Origin: JBCBZH01 sp039815415
GTDB taxonomy: Bacteria; Bacteroidota; Rhodothermia; Rhodothermales; Rubricoccaceae
Reading direction: 5' to 3'
Length of the DNA stretch: 21,099 nucleotides
Assembly: GCA_039815415.1 (NCBI GenBank)
Contig: JBCBZH010000040.1
Coordinates: 1-21,099, forward strand
Position numbers and translations under genes: made by a program. Below the pieces are notes generated by a model that saw only the letters and a list, made by a program, of their open reading frames with translations, made no database searches and was not told where the DNA came from. Numbering within the stretch: position 1 is the first letter of the stretch; each line of letters begins with the position of its first letter. Of the stretch, positions 7,505 through 14,916 are shown piece after piece.

Positions 7505-7692
7505 GACGCAAGAACGGTGTACCCAAGTGTACGTCACGATGGACGATCACCTCCTCCCCCCTAGAGGGGATAGGCTTGCGTCGCTCAGCGTGCTCACGTT
7601 CCGCATTGCCCCCGGCGCCAGCTCGCATCCGCAACCTCTGCGGCATCATCCTCCATCGCGCTGGTGAGCTAGTGCGCCGAAGCGTTTGCGCT
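7505..7692. promoter_or_regulatory. Spacer between caspase gene and TlpA-like gene
   Basis: On the minus strand TACACTTG (7524-7531) resembles a -7 box and ends 20 bases before the TlpA-like ATG; no good -33 box is seen. A CCCCT-AG-AGGGG imperfect palindrome (7558-7569) lies further upstream. One iterated motif copy is at 7616-7624, and a small hairpin CCGCA/TGCGG (7629-7643) lies 50 bases after the caspase stop and may belong to its terminator. Confidence 0.35.
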
Positions 7693-10290
7693 CTACTCCG
7701 GAGCGTCGCCCAAAGCCACGTCGGCGTTGTAAAAGAAGAAGGTGCCACCGGGCTCGTGGCTTCGGAACCCTCCCGCCAGAGGCGTCGCATAGCGAACCGC
7801 TCGCACGTACCCCACCAGCTCGTCGAACACGAGCAAGCCATCTCCATCGGGTCCACCGTCGCTCCGCAGCGCATCTAGGAGGTGGTACGCGAACGGCGAG
7901 TGATTCCCCGGCGCGCCATCGGACACGTACTCCTCTCCGCCCGACGTAATCGCAAGCCGGGCTCGGTAGGGGGCAGACTTCGCCATCAACTCCTGAGGAG
8001 ACGCCCTCTGATACTCGTCTCCGCTGCTGCGATACTTCCGGAGAAACGATCCGCCCTGACACACGTCCAGAAGCAGCAGGACGCGGTGATCCGGAACCGT
8101 ATCCAACTCCTCGGACAACGCAGCATAGCTGAACCAGGAGGATCGATCTCCGGCCCTGGCATCGCGGGGAATGATGAATCCCCGCCCTTTGTTCAGGGTG
8201 CCATGGCCCGCGAAGAACACCACGAGCTGGCTGTTCTCGGGAACCGGCTGCTCCATCGCCTCGGAGAGCACTGCGTAGATCTGCTGGCGCGTAGGGTTCC
8301 GAACGATCGTCGTATCGAACGCGTAGCGGTCGTGGAGCTCACGCGCAACCGCTTCGGCATCTGCGATGGGGTTGTTGAGGCGGTCGAAAGCGGCATCCTC
8401 ATACACGTCGGTTGCAAAGAGAATGGCGCGGTCGAGCCCTGCGCGCGTCGGCAGCTCGAGCTCGATGTCGATGCCCGAACCCCGGAGGCGAGCCGGCGGA
8501 GCATTGGTGCGAAGGTCCTCTTGCGCGCTCTCCAGACGGGTGAGATTGTTGCGCGCGCGGATGGTCGCCTCATGCTCCGTGCCCAGGGTCGCCTCCAGAG
8601 AGGCCAGCGCACGCTCGTACAAAGGCCGCGCCTTCTCGAAGGCCTCGAGCTGCACCAACTCGCCGATGGCGTTGACCACGGACGCGGTCTCGGGGTGTTC
8701 GGCTCGGGAGTCCGCCTCCAGTCGCGCGAGGGCTCGGTCATAGCTCTCCCGCGCCTCTGGATAGTCTCCCTGATCAATCGAGAGACGGGCGAAAGCGACC
8801 AGAGTGCGAACCAGATCCAGACCGTCCCGTGTCACCGCCGTTTCCTGGATCTGAAGGGCACGATCGAAGGCGGCACGCGCCGCTTCCAGATCCCGTGCCC
8901 GCTGACGGAGTTGGCCGAGAGCCACCAGGGTCACGGCGACATCGGGATGTTCGGGACCCAGCGTGCTCTCCTCAATGGCGAGCGTCATTCGGTACAGTTG
9001 CTCGGCGTACGCCGTGGAATCCTGCTCGGCACGCAGCCGCGCCAAGTTGTACAGCGTCGCAGCAACATTCTGCGCATGGTCTCCGAGATCTGGAGCGGTG
9101 AGGCGATCTGGCGATAAACGGTAGGTCTGCCCCGCTCCAAGGAGATCCAGGGTTCGTTCAAAGTGGACGGCTGCCGCGCCGAGGTCTCCGCTCTGATAGG
9201 CCATCTGCGCCTGCGCATTGACGAAGGGAGCCAGCACTGGGCTCTCTGGACCATAGGCGGCTTCCATTACACCCACAGCCCGAGTGAGCGTGTCGCGGGC
9301 AGTTGGGGCGTCGCCAGAGGCCTGAATCAACAGCCCGAGGGTGAGCAGCGAGTGGGCTACATCTGGGTGGCTCTCTCCCAGCGTTGCCCGCTGCAGAGCA
9401 AGCGCCTCCGTAGCCATCGGCAGCCCCTCACTGTAGCGCCCTTCGTTGTAGAGCACCACCGCCTGTCCGCTGAGCGATGCTGCGCGAGCGAGCGTGGTAT
9501 CGCGCACCTGCTCGGTCGACGCCTGCATGTAGGCTTCGGCTTCGGCGGCGTCGAGCTGGCGGTGGGTCAGGGCGTACTCTCCGGTCTCCCCAGCCGCATA
9601 GGAGTTGGCAAACACCGTCCACTCCCCCACCTCGGGCGCGGCCACCACCACCCGTGACTCCCGTTGGGACCCGTCGTAATCATCGTTCCAGATCAATTCG
9701 CCCGAGGGAGAGCGAAGCGTCACGTACGGATCGAACCCGTTTGAGAGAAGCCGGATCTCGAATGGCTGCCCATCGGAGGGCAGCGTGTACAGATCGGCGT
9801 AGGAGCTGTCCCGGAGTACAGAGTCCGTCGGAGTAAGGGCGGCTCCAGCCCACCCCCCGGGGTCGAGAGTCCTGGAGTTGATTTCTGTCCCCACAGATCG
9901 GTGTGCCACCACAAAGGGCCCCGTATCTCCAGCGGTGTAGGTAGTCGCCACAATGCCCCATTCTCCGACCTCCACCCGCTCTGGGCCGATCTCCACCCGG
10001 GACTCGTACCAGGACCCTTCGGCATCGTCATTGTCGTATTGCTGCCCGGACGGGGATCGAAGGATGAGATACGTGTCGAATGTGGTGGCGTACATCCGGA
10101 CCTCAAACGGCTCCCCGTCAGAGAGAACCGTGTACACCTCGAAGTGGGAGCTGTCTCGGAGCGTGGGGCTTTGGTCCGTCAGCTCGGACGCGATCCACCC
10201 GCCAGGACCGAGTGAATCCGAGGATGGGTTGGCAGGCTGAGCCCATGCCGGTCCTGCAAGAAGAAGGAGGATGAACAGAGTCAATCGCAT
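7693..10290 (-). CDS. Secreted caspase-like peptidase with tandem beta-sandwich and TPR domains
   Basis: The 865-aa protein starts at 10290, giving a signal peptide (ending AWAQ, residue 18); the open frame further upstream is unsupported. Residues about 29-128 and 135-235 are two related beta-rich domains that look like pre-peptidase C-terminal (PPC) modules, each with GGW, LRDSS, FE.R and LRSPSG motifs. Residues about 255-600 hold TPR units of the TPR_10/kinesin-light-chain style. The C-terminus (about 620-865) is a peptidase C14 caspase fold with the dyad His696 (FFAGHGTL) and Cys744 (LLLDVCQGG); both codons were checked. It should be an active cysteine protease outside the cytoplasm, with TPRs for partner binding. 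Substrate and trigger are unknown. It is a single gene between mobA and the TlpA-like operon, and its GC is lower than that of its neighbours. Confidence 0.92.
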   Translation of the reverse strand: MRLTLFILLLLAGPAWAQPANPSSDSLGPGGWIASELTDQSPTLRDSSHFEVYTVLSDGEPFEVRMYATTFDTYLILRSPSGQQYDNDDAEGSWYESRVEIGPERVEVGEWGIVATTYTAGDTGPFVVAHRSVGTEINSRTLDPGGWAGAALTPTDSVLRDSSYADLYTLPSDGQPFEIRLLSNGFDPYVTLRSPSGELIWNDDYDGSQRESRVVVAAPEVGEWTVFANSYAAGETGEYALTHRQLDAAEAEAYMQASTEQVRDTTLARAASLSGQAVVLYNEGRYSEGLPMATEALALQRATLGESHPDVAHSLLTLGLLIQASGDAPTARDTLTRAVGVMEAAYGPESPVLAPFVNAQAQMAYQSGDLGAAAVHFERTLDLLGAGQTYRLSPDRLTAPDLGDHAQNVAATLYNLARLRAEQDSTAYAEQLYRMTLAIEESTLGPEHPDVAVTLVALGQLRQRARDLEAARAAFDRALQIQETAVTRDGLDLVRTLVAFARLSIDQGDYPEARESYDRALARLEADSRAEHPETASVVNAIGELVQLEAFEKARPLYERALASLEATLGTEHEATIRARNNLTRLESAQEDLRTNAPPARLRGSGIDIELELPTRAGLDRAILFATDVYEDAAFDRLNNPIADAEAVARELHDRYAFDTTIVRNPTRQQIYAVLSEAMEQPVPENSQLVVFFAGHGTLNKGRGFIIPRDARAGDRSSWFSYAALSEELDTVPDHRVLLLLDVCQGGSFLRKYRSSGDEYQRASPQELMAKSAPYRARLAITSGGEEYVSDGAPGNHSPFAYHLLDALRSDGGPDGDGLLVFDELVGYVRAVRYATPLAGGFRSHEPGGTFFFYNADVALGDAPE

Positions 10291-10384
10291 CGTCGTGGCG
10301 GCATACGTATCCAAAGGCCGACGGAAGCGCAAGATTAGCCTTGGCGTCCCCTTTCCGCGCTCTGCACAATCCAAACCTGGCCTT
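10291..10384. promoter_or_regulatory. Spacer upstream of the caspase gene
   Basis: On the minus strand TAATCTTG (10330-10337) fits TAnnTTTG with one change and ends 40 bases before the caspase ATG. A TTTG is present further up but too far away (34 bases) to be its -33 partner. The spacer follows mobA on the same strand, so read-through is possible. Confidence 0.25.
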
Positions 10385-10954
10385 TCAAGCGCGTCTTTCT
10401 CCGTTGTCCTCCGGCACATTCACGTTGTAGAGCGCCCCAGGTGCCAGCTCGACCTCCTGAACCGCCAGCGCGCCCAGCAGCCCGAACATCGCGAGCTGGC
10501 GTCGTTTCAAGCGCGTCTCGACCACCGGCTGCACCGTGGCGCAGCGCCACAGCGCACATACGGGCTGGCCGCGTCCGTCGGCGTCCAGCGCCACCACCAC
10601 ATCGGCATCCGTGGACCTGGCGAGGAGCGGTGCTAGTGCGTCAGGCGTAAGGCGAGGAAAATCGACGGCCACAGCGAGGAGCCACGGTGTCTTTGCCTCC
10701 ACCAGCCCGGCGGCCAACCCAGCGAGCGGCCCCCCATCGGGGACCAGATCGAGGACAACACGCACTGGGACCGGATAGGCGCGCGGCGTCGGGCCGGTAG
10801 AGATCAGGACCTCTGTGCAGTGCGGCGCCAGCGCGTCGTGAACGATTTGGACGTACGGGCGCCCCTCATGCTCGGCCAGGGCCTTGTCGCGTCCGAAGCG
10901 GCGGCTCTGTCCACCTGCCAGCACGAGCCCTGTGATCTCAGACGGCGTCGGCAA
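10385..10954 (-). CDS. mobA: Molybdenum cofactor guanylyltransferase MobA
   Basis: MobA attaches GMP from GTP to molybdopterin, making the guanine dinucleotide cofactor used by formate dehydrogenases of the DMSO reductase superfamily, here probably FdhA nearby. The protein is about 189 aa, normal for the family. It shows the nucleotide-binding start LVLAGGQSRRFGRDKA (about residues 9-24), DLVPDGGPLAGL, the metal-binding Asp in AVDFPRLT and the C-terminal NVNVPED. No ATG lies before the LAGG motif in a sensible place; the TTG at 10954 gives a normal N-terminus and overlaps the upstream DUF7009 gene by 17 bases, implying coupled translation. The open frame continues far upstream only as a shadow of that gene. 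Confidence 0.9.
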   Translation of the reverse strand: MPTPSEITGLVLAGGQSRRFGRDKALAEHEGRPYVQIVHDALAPHCTEVLISTGPTPRAYPVPVRVVLDLVPDGGPLAGLAAGLVEAKTPWLLAVAVDFPRLTPDALAPLLARSTDADVVVALDADGRGQPVCALWRCATVQPVVETRLKRRQLAMFGLLGALAVQEVELAPGALYNVNVPEDNGERRA

Positions 10955-11306
10955 GGGGATTTGGGAAGGCGTCCAGCTCGTCGGGACGCTTGTGGAGGCA
11001 GGCGAAGTCTTTCTCGACGAGGATCGCCAGCTCGCGCCCGTCGCCCGCATCCTGCCTTCCGTCAAACCCGACCTGTTCACTCTCCGCCCACGGCCCGATC
11101 CAGCCACGCGGGACGAGCACCACCACCTCTCGCGCGTCGCCTTCGATGGCAAGCTGGCGCAGATCGGCGGCCCGAATCCCGTAGGTGAGTGATGCGCCGG
11201 GCGCAATGTGCATCGTGCTCTCGACGGCGCCCGTCTCAGCGAGCTGGCGCACCTCGGTCTGAGTCAGGCGAATGCGGACGGAGTCACCTTTGATGCGGAG
11301 CTTCAT
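10938..11306 (-). CDS. DUF7009 family protein in molybdenum maturation cluster
   Basis: This is a 122-aa soluble protein with no signal peptide or membrane segment. It begins MKLRIKGDSVRIRLTQTEVRQL, the opening I recall for DUF7009, followed by beta-strand-rich sequence (GASLTYGI, VVVLVP) and the end LVEKDFACLHKRP. The ATG at 11306 is chosen because this conserved N-terminus starts there; the longer frame is intergenic sequence. Biochemical function is unknown. It lies between fdhD and mobA on the same strand and overlaps the mobA start, so a role in molybdenum cofactor handling or in formate dehydrogenase assembly is a context-based guess. Confidence 0.8.
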   Translation of the reverse strand: MKLRIKGDSVRIRLTQTEVRQLAETGAVESTMHIAPGASLTYGIRAADLRQLAIEGDAREVVVLVPRGWIGPWAESEQVGFDGRQDAGDGRELAILVEKDFACLHKRPDELDAFPNPLADAV

Positions 11307-11360
11307 CGGGCCTGGGGAGGGATTGAGAGATGGGCAGCGGTCCGTAAACATGTGCGGCTG

Positions 11361-11392
11361 TCGAGCTGGTGTCAAGCCCATCGCCAGCTCGA
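11361..11392. repeat. Inverted iterated motifs in the fdhD-DUF7009 spacer
   Basis: TCGAGCTGG (11361-11369) and CCAGCTCGA (11384-11392) are perfect nine-base inverted arms separated by 14 bases; the second belongs to a CGCCAGCTCGAG copy of the iterated motif. In RNA they would form a hairpin soon after the fdhD stop, a possible attenuator or terminator within the same-strand gene series. Confidence 0.65.
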
Positions 11393-11409
11393 GACTCATT
11401 GTGCAGTGC

Positions 11410-12288
11410 TCATCCCTCTGTATGCCCGATCCCGCATCCCTCTACGCGGGCAGCGCCCGCGTACACGTTAAACCGCCCATCGCGCACGAAGCCGAGAAGG
11501 GTCATGCCGTGCTCTGACGCTAGATCAACCGCGAGAGACGACGGCGCGCCGACGGCCGCCAACACCGGAATGCCCGCCACGAGAGCCTTCTGCGCCAGCT
11601 CAAAGCTGGCCCGACCGCTCACCAGGAGCACGCCTTGCGGGACGGGCTGGCGATCCAGCAGGAAGGAGCCGACGAGCTTGTCGACGGCGTTGTGCCGCCC
11701 CACGTCCTCGCGGACGCAAACCAGCTCGCCCTCGGCGGTGAATAGAGCGGCAGCGTGGAGACCTCCAGTCTGCTCGAACACATCCTGCTGCTGGCGCAGT
11801 GTGTTCGGCAACGCGCTGACGACCTTGGGGGTGAGCATCGGCCCCTCGGGCAAGGCAGGGCCAGAAATCACACCGACCGCCTCGAGCGAGGCTTTGCCGC
11901 ACACGCCACAGCTCGAGGTGGTGTAGACGTGGCGCTCCAGCCGCCGCGCGTCGAACGCGACGCCCTCGACCAACCGAACGACGACCACGTTTGGGTCACT
12001 CACCCCGGCCTTGAGCGGTGTGTGGAACGCCTCCACGATGTCCTCGGGCTGGCGAACGACGCCTTCGCCCACAAGGAAGCCCACCGCCAGCTCGACGTCG
12101 TGGCCGGGCGTCCGCATGGTGACGGCGAGGCGCTGGACGCGATCGGGCTGGCGGCCGTCGCCCCACATCAGCCGGATCTCGAGCGGCTCCTCCACCGCCA
12201 GCGCGTCCTCGGTGGCCTGAGCGCCATCTCCACTCACGCGAACGATTGAGATGACGGTGGTTCTAGGCACAGCGATACGAGGCGGCAA
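11410..12288 (-). CDS. fdhD: Formate dehydrogenase accessory sulfurtransferase FdhD
   Basis: FdhD moves sulfur from a cysteine desulfurase to the molybdenum bis-guanine-dinucleotide cofactor before it enters formate dehydrogenase; without it the enzyme is inactive. The protein shows D-A-L-A-VEEPLEIRL (about 28-40), TMRTPGHDVELAVGFLVGEG (about 57-76 in part), the catalytic TSSCGVCGK loop with Cys127 and Cys130, VREDVGRHNAVDK and SGRASFELAQKA. All are family hallmarks. The start is uncertain: TTG at 12288, GTG at 12270 or GTG at 12237, none with a ribosome binding site; lengths would be 275-292 aa. It lies 16 bases after the metallopeptidase stop. Its partner is most likely FdhA at 14909-17992. 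Confidence 0.93.
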   Translation of the reverse strand: MPPRIAVPRTTVISIVRVSGDGAQATEDALAVEEPLEIRLMWGDGRQPDRVQRLAVTMRTPGHDVELAVGFLVGEGVVRQPEDIVEAFHTPLKAGVSDPNVVVVRLVEGVAFDARRLERHVYTTSSCGVCGKASLEAVGVISGPALPEGPMLTPKVVSALPNTLRQQQDVFEQTGGLHAAALFTAEGELVCVREDVGRHNAVDKLVGSFLLDRQPVPQGVLLVSGRASFELAQKALVAGIPVLAAVGAPSSLAVDLASEHGMTLLGFVRDGRFNVYAGAARVEGCGIGHTEG

Positions 12289-12304
12289 ACGACGACGCGC
12301 CTAT

Positions 12305-13333
12305 CTACTCCGGCTGTTGAGACCCGGGTCCTGTTTGCTGAACCTCCAGCTCGCCGGAATCGAGGTATCGCTCCAAGTAGAAGGGCTCGTCTGTATACCT
12401 CCGTTGCCACCCTGGCTGGGCAGCATCGAGAAGGAGAGCTTCCGCCGCACCCAGCGGATAGAACGCGACGCGCCCCCACGATGCAAGGTCAAGGGCCGCG
12501 AGTTCCTGCGCCAACCTCCGGCGGGCGGAGCGGGCTGCCTCTGCATAGGATATGGCATCCGAAAGAGCCAGGAACTCTGGCAAGGGGTCATGCCTCTCGG
12601 CAGCAGCAGTTGCCACGCGAAGCTCGATGTACCGAGCGACTCCTTCTGCCCAGAGTTGGAAGGAGAAATAGCGATAGTCCGCATCTGAGAGCACCGCACG
12701 CCATTGGGCTCGCGCCTTGCGGTAGGTGCTAAGATGCGCATCGACATCCAGATGGTCGAGGGCGTCGACGAGAGCGTCTCGGTAGACGGCCATGTGAGCC
12801 CCAACCGTATCTGATGCATAGGGGAAGGGATAATTCAGCATCCACATGCCGCTCTCGTCCCCCCCAGCAAGATCGAGAGCTGCCGTGTCCTCGTAGTAGC
12901 CTGGCTGGGAGAACTGGAACTGATGAAAGTGCTCGTGGAGCACCGTCAGAACCCACTCTGTCGAGGCACGCCCGGTTGCTGACGGCTGCCCCACCACAAC
13001 GGTCGGGAGCCCGCCGACAGCGGGAAACGTCGCGAGCAGTGACGGATCATACTGACGCTCTCGCACATAGACCGCGCTTCCGAGCAACGAGTCGTAGTCT
13101 GCTACGAGAGCGAAGTCGTCGGAGGGACGAGGGTGGCGGAGAAGGAACTCGTGCCCTTCCGTCACGAGGAGGACCGCGAACGGAACGCCGCGCCAGCCCG
13201 GCCAGACCGAGTCCTGAACACTGTCCGCCAGATGAAAGGCTTCAGCTAAACGAACGCGATCATCTGGGTCTAGACCGGGAGGCTGTACCGCAAGGTGGAG
13301 GGCAAAGAACGCAACGACGAGGTGGAGAACCAT
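12305..13333 (-). CDS. Predicted exported HExxH zinc metallopeptidase
   Basis: The 342-aa product starts at 13333 with a hydrophobic N-terminus that looks like a signal peptide or anchor (MVLHLVVAFFALHLAV). The zinc-binding helix TVLHEHFHQFQF gives HExxH with His133, Glu134 and His137. A second helix, LWAEGVARYIELR, offers Glu230 or Glu237 as a gluzincin-like third ligand about 95-100 residues later. Around them are many aromatic residues. I do not recognise the exact family; a non-peptidase metal hydrolase is possible. It is divergent from a ToxR-like membrane regulator, a natural candidate to control it. Base composition is lower in GC than the flanking fdh genes, and the iterated motif is absent, which may mean acquisition together with the regulator. 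Confidence 0.8.
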   Translation of the reverse strand: MVLHLVVAFFALHLAVQPPGLDPDDRVRLAEAFHLADSVQDSVWPGWRGVPFAVLLVTEGHEFLLRHPRPSDDFALVADYDSLLGSAVYVRERQYDPSLLATFPAVGGLPTVVVGQPSATGRASTEWVLTVLHEHFHQFQFSQPGYYEDTAALDLAGGDESGMWMLNYPFPYASDTVGAHMAVYRDALVDALDHLDVDAHLSTYRKARAQWRAVLSDADYRYFSFQLWAEGVARYIELRVATAAAERHDPLPEFLALSDAISYAEAARSARRRLAQELAALDLASWGRVAFYPLGAAEALLLDAAQPGWQRRYTDEPFYLERYLDSGELEVQQTGPGSQQPE

Positions 13334-13643
13334 GAAGGGCTCGGGGCTGTGATGAACAGAAGCTTGGCCCATACGTGTTGTTGAATCCAGCGACCTCACC
13401 AACCCGTCGATTTTCCTTCGCCTGAGGGGATTCAGGCCCCAAACCTTAGAACTTCCTCCGATGCCTGAGAGGACGGAGAACACGCTCAGGAAATACCCTT
13501 TCTCCTTGCTAGCCCTCCTCCAATGTCTCAGCTTGAACGGTACTGTCACTGGATGCGTTGGCCGCGCCTAATTCATCAGCCTCCCAGGCCCAGGTGACGG
13601 CAGAGTTGCTTTGATCTGCAAGTGTTCTCGACGCTACTCCTCC
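13334..13643. promoter_or_regulatory. Divergent control region, metallopeptidase / ToxR-like regulator
   Basis: This 310-base stretch has no credible gene. It contains a hairpin CCTGA-N6-TCAGG (13421-13436) and, 28 bases later, CCTGAG (13464-13469) facing CTCAGG (13485-13490). The repeated CCTGAG half-sites could be operators for the adjacent winged-helix regulator. I find no confident -33/-7 pair on either strand. Confidence 0.4.
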
Positions 13644-14459
13644 ATGACGTTGCATTCTGACCCCCCGACTCCTTTCCACCTCGGGCCCTGGCTCATTGAC
13701 CCCATCGCCAACGAAATCGTCCGTGACGATAAGGTCACACGCATCGAACCAAAGTCCACCGCTGTCTTGACGTATCTCGCAGCCCGAGCGGGCGAGGTTG
13801 TCACCCGTGACGAGCTACTCAAGGCTGTCTGGCCGGACGTGGTCGTCACCGATGCTTCGCTAACGCGGTGTGTGTCTCAGATCCGCCAGGCCCTCGAGGA
13901 TCACCCTCGCCAGCCCGTTCTCATTGAAACCGTTCCTACGGTTGGCTATCGGCTTCTTCAGAGCCCCGCGAAGGTCGAATCCGCTCCTCCTGTCCCCTCC
14001 TTGGTAACTCAGACCAGGGGTCGATGGATCGTTGGGCTCGGTATCGGGTTGGCGGCAGCTTGTGTTCTCGCTCTAGGGGTGCTGTGGAAGGGCATCTCTC
14101 CAGTCGGATCAACGGAGCCCCTGAACACGCCTTCGCCTCATCCGACGGACATTCTGTATGAGACTGAGGTCACTGGAACGCTCACAGACGCCACGATCTC
14201 GTACACCTCCTCGAATGGCGAGACCCTGACGGACACCGTGGCCTCGTTTCCATACACGCGCTTGGTGCCCCTCCGTGACGCCTCCTATCGTGGACCCTAT
14301 GAAATCGAGATCTCAGGACGTGCTGAGGATGCAGACGTTCGTCTCTACATCAAAGCCCTGAGAGGAGACAGCGTGGTGATCGCCGAGACGCAATACACGG
14401 GGACCGCCACTGGAAAGCAGCAGATCAATGCCTTCACGTTTCTCACTCTCGACGAGTAG
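13644..14459 (+). CDS. ToxR/CadC-like transmembrane winged-helix regulator
   Basis: The 271-aa protein combines an OmpR-type winged helix (about residues 11-106, with the IEPKSTAVLTYLA opening, VVTRDELLKAVWPDVVVTDASLTRCVSQIRQAL recognition region and the GYRLL wing) with one membrane segment (about 129-147) and a 120-residue periplasmic beta-rich domain ending in TFLTLDE. No receiver domain is present, so it should bind DNA from the membrane in response to a periplasmic signal. The ATG at 13644 is chosen because it lies directly before the winged helix; a longer frame adds eleven unlikely residues. Its 3' end overlaps the DUF1641 gene tail by 17 bases. The periplasmic domain has no family I recognise. 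GC in two sampled lines is about 57-58%, below the fdh genes. Confidence 0.88.
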   Translation: MTLHSDPPTPFHLGPWLIDPIANEIVRDDKVTRIEPKSTAVLTYLAARAGEVVTRDELLKAVWPDVVVTDASLTRCVSQIRQALEDHPRQPVLIETVPTVGYRLLQSPAKVESAPPVPSLVTQTRGRWIVGLGIGLAAACVLALGVLWKGISPVGSTEPLNTPSPHPTDILYETEVTGTLTDATISYTSSNGETLTDTVASFPYTRLVPLRDASYRGPYEIEISGRAEDADVRLYIKALRGDSVVIAETQYTGTATGKQQINAFTFLTLDE

Positions 14460-14916
14460 GCTGACTGGATCCTTCGGGTGAGGTGTTGAGTTGTGCGCCA
14501 ACCGTCCCGAGCAGCGTCAGCGCCGCATCCAGGCCGCGCCGGACATCGGGCTGGCGGAGCTTGGACAGGACGGCGACCGTGCTCGGCGCATCGTCGGTCG
14601 AGGCCAGGCGCTCGCCTGCGGCCTCCATCCCCTCGCTCACGGCGCCGATGAGGCGATCCAACCCGTCAGCGTCGAGCTGACCGAGGAGCTTGGCGAGGAT
14701 GAGCACGTTCGCCAGCCCGTTGCGGCCCTCGGGGCTATCGAGGCCCTTGAGGAGGATGCCTGCCACGTCCTGAAACTGCGCCACCAGCCCGTTGGCCGCG
14801 CGCAGCGTGCCAGAAGTGTGGAGCGTCTCGAGCAGCCGCGCGAGGTCGTCCTGGGCCGTGAAGGTGGTCTCTCCCGGAGGCCCCGGCGGGTAGGCGTAAT
14901 CGATGGGCTTAGCCAT
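14443..14916 (-). CDS. DUF1641 family formate dehydrogenase partner protein
   Basis: The 157-aa soluble protein matches DUF1641 in outline: an N-terminal segment, a helical core with ALARLLETLHTSGTLRAANGLVAQ-like pattern (visible here around residues 27-46), LLKGLDSPEGRNGLANVLILAKLLGQ (about 55-80 in part), then VLSKLRQPDVRRGLDAALTLL and a short tail. DUF1641 genes regularly follow formate-dehydrogenase-like catalytic genes in Firmicutes (yrhD/yjgD type), where the protein is thought to be a subunit or docking factor; the exact role is not established. Its start overlaps the fdhA stop by eight bases, so translation is coupled. Its tail overlaps the convergent ToxR-like gene. Confidence 0.88.
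   Translation of the reverse strand: MAKPIDYAYPPGPPGETTFTAQDDLARLLETLHTSGTLRAANGLVAQFQDVAGILLKGLDSPEGRNGLANVLILAKLLGQLDADGLDRLIGAVSEGMEAAGERLASTDDAPSTVAVLSKLRQPDVRRGLDAALTLLGTVGAQLNTSPEGSSQPTRRE

Noticed and set aside
5705..7564. 619-codon plus-strand open frame
   Set aside because: It is antisense to three genes with clear signal peptides and motifs and crosses their boundaries; composition is Arg/Gly-rich shadow.
7882..9117. 411-codon plus-strand open frame
   Set aside because: It is antisense to the TPR and caspase parts, where the His and Cys codons of the opposite strand were confirmed.
10385..11206. Longer MobA reading from 11206
   Set aside because: The first 84 codons are an out-of-frame reading of the DUF7009 gene and match nothing in MobA.
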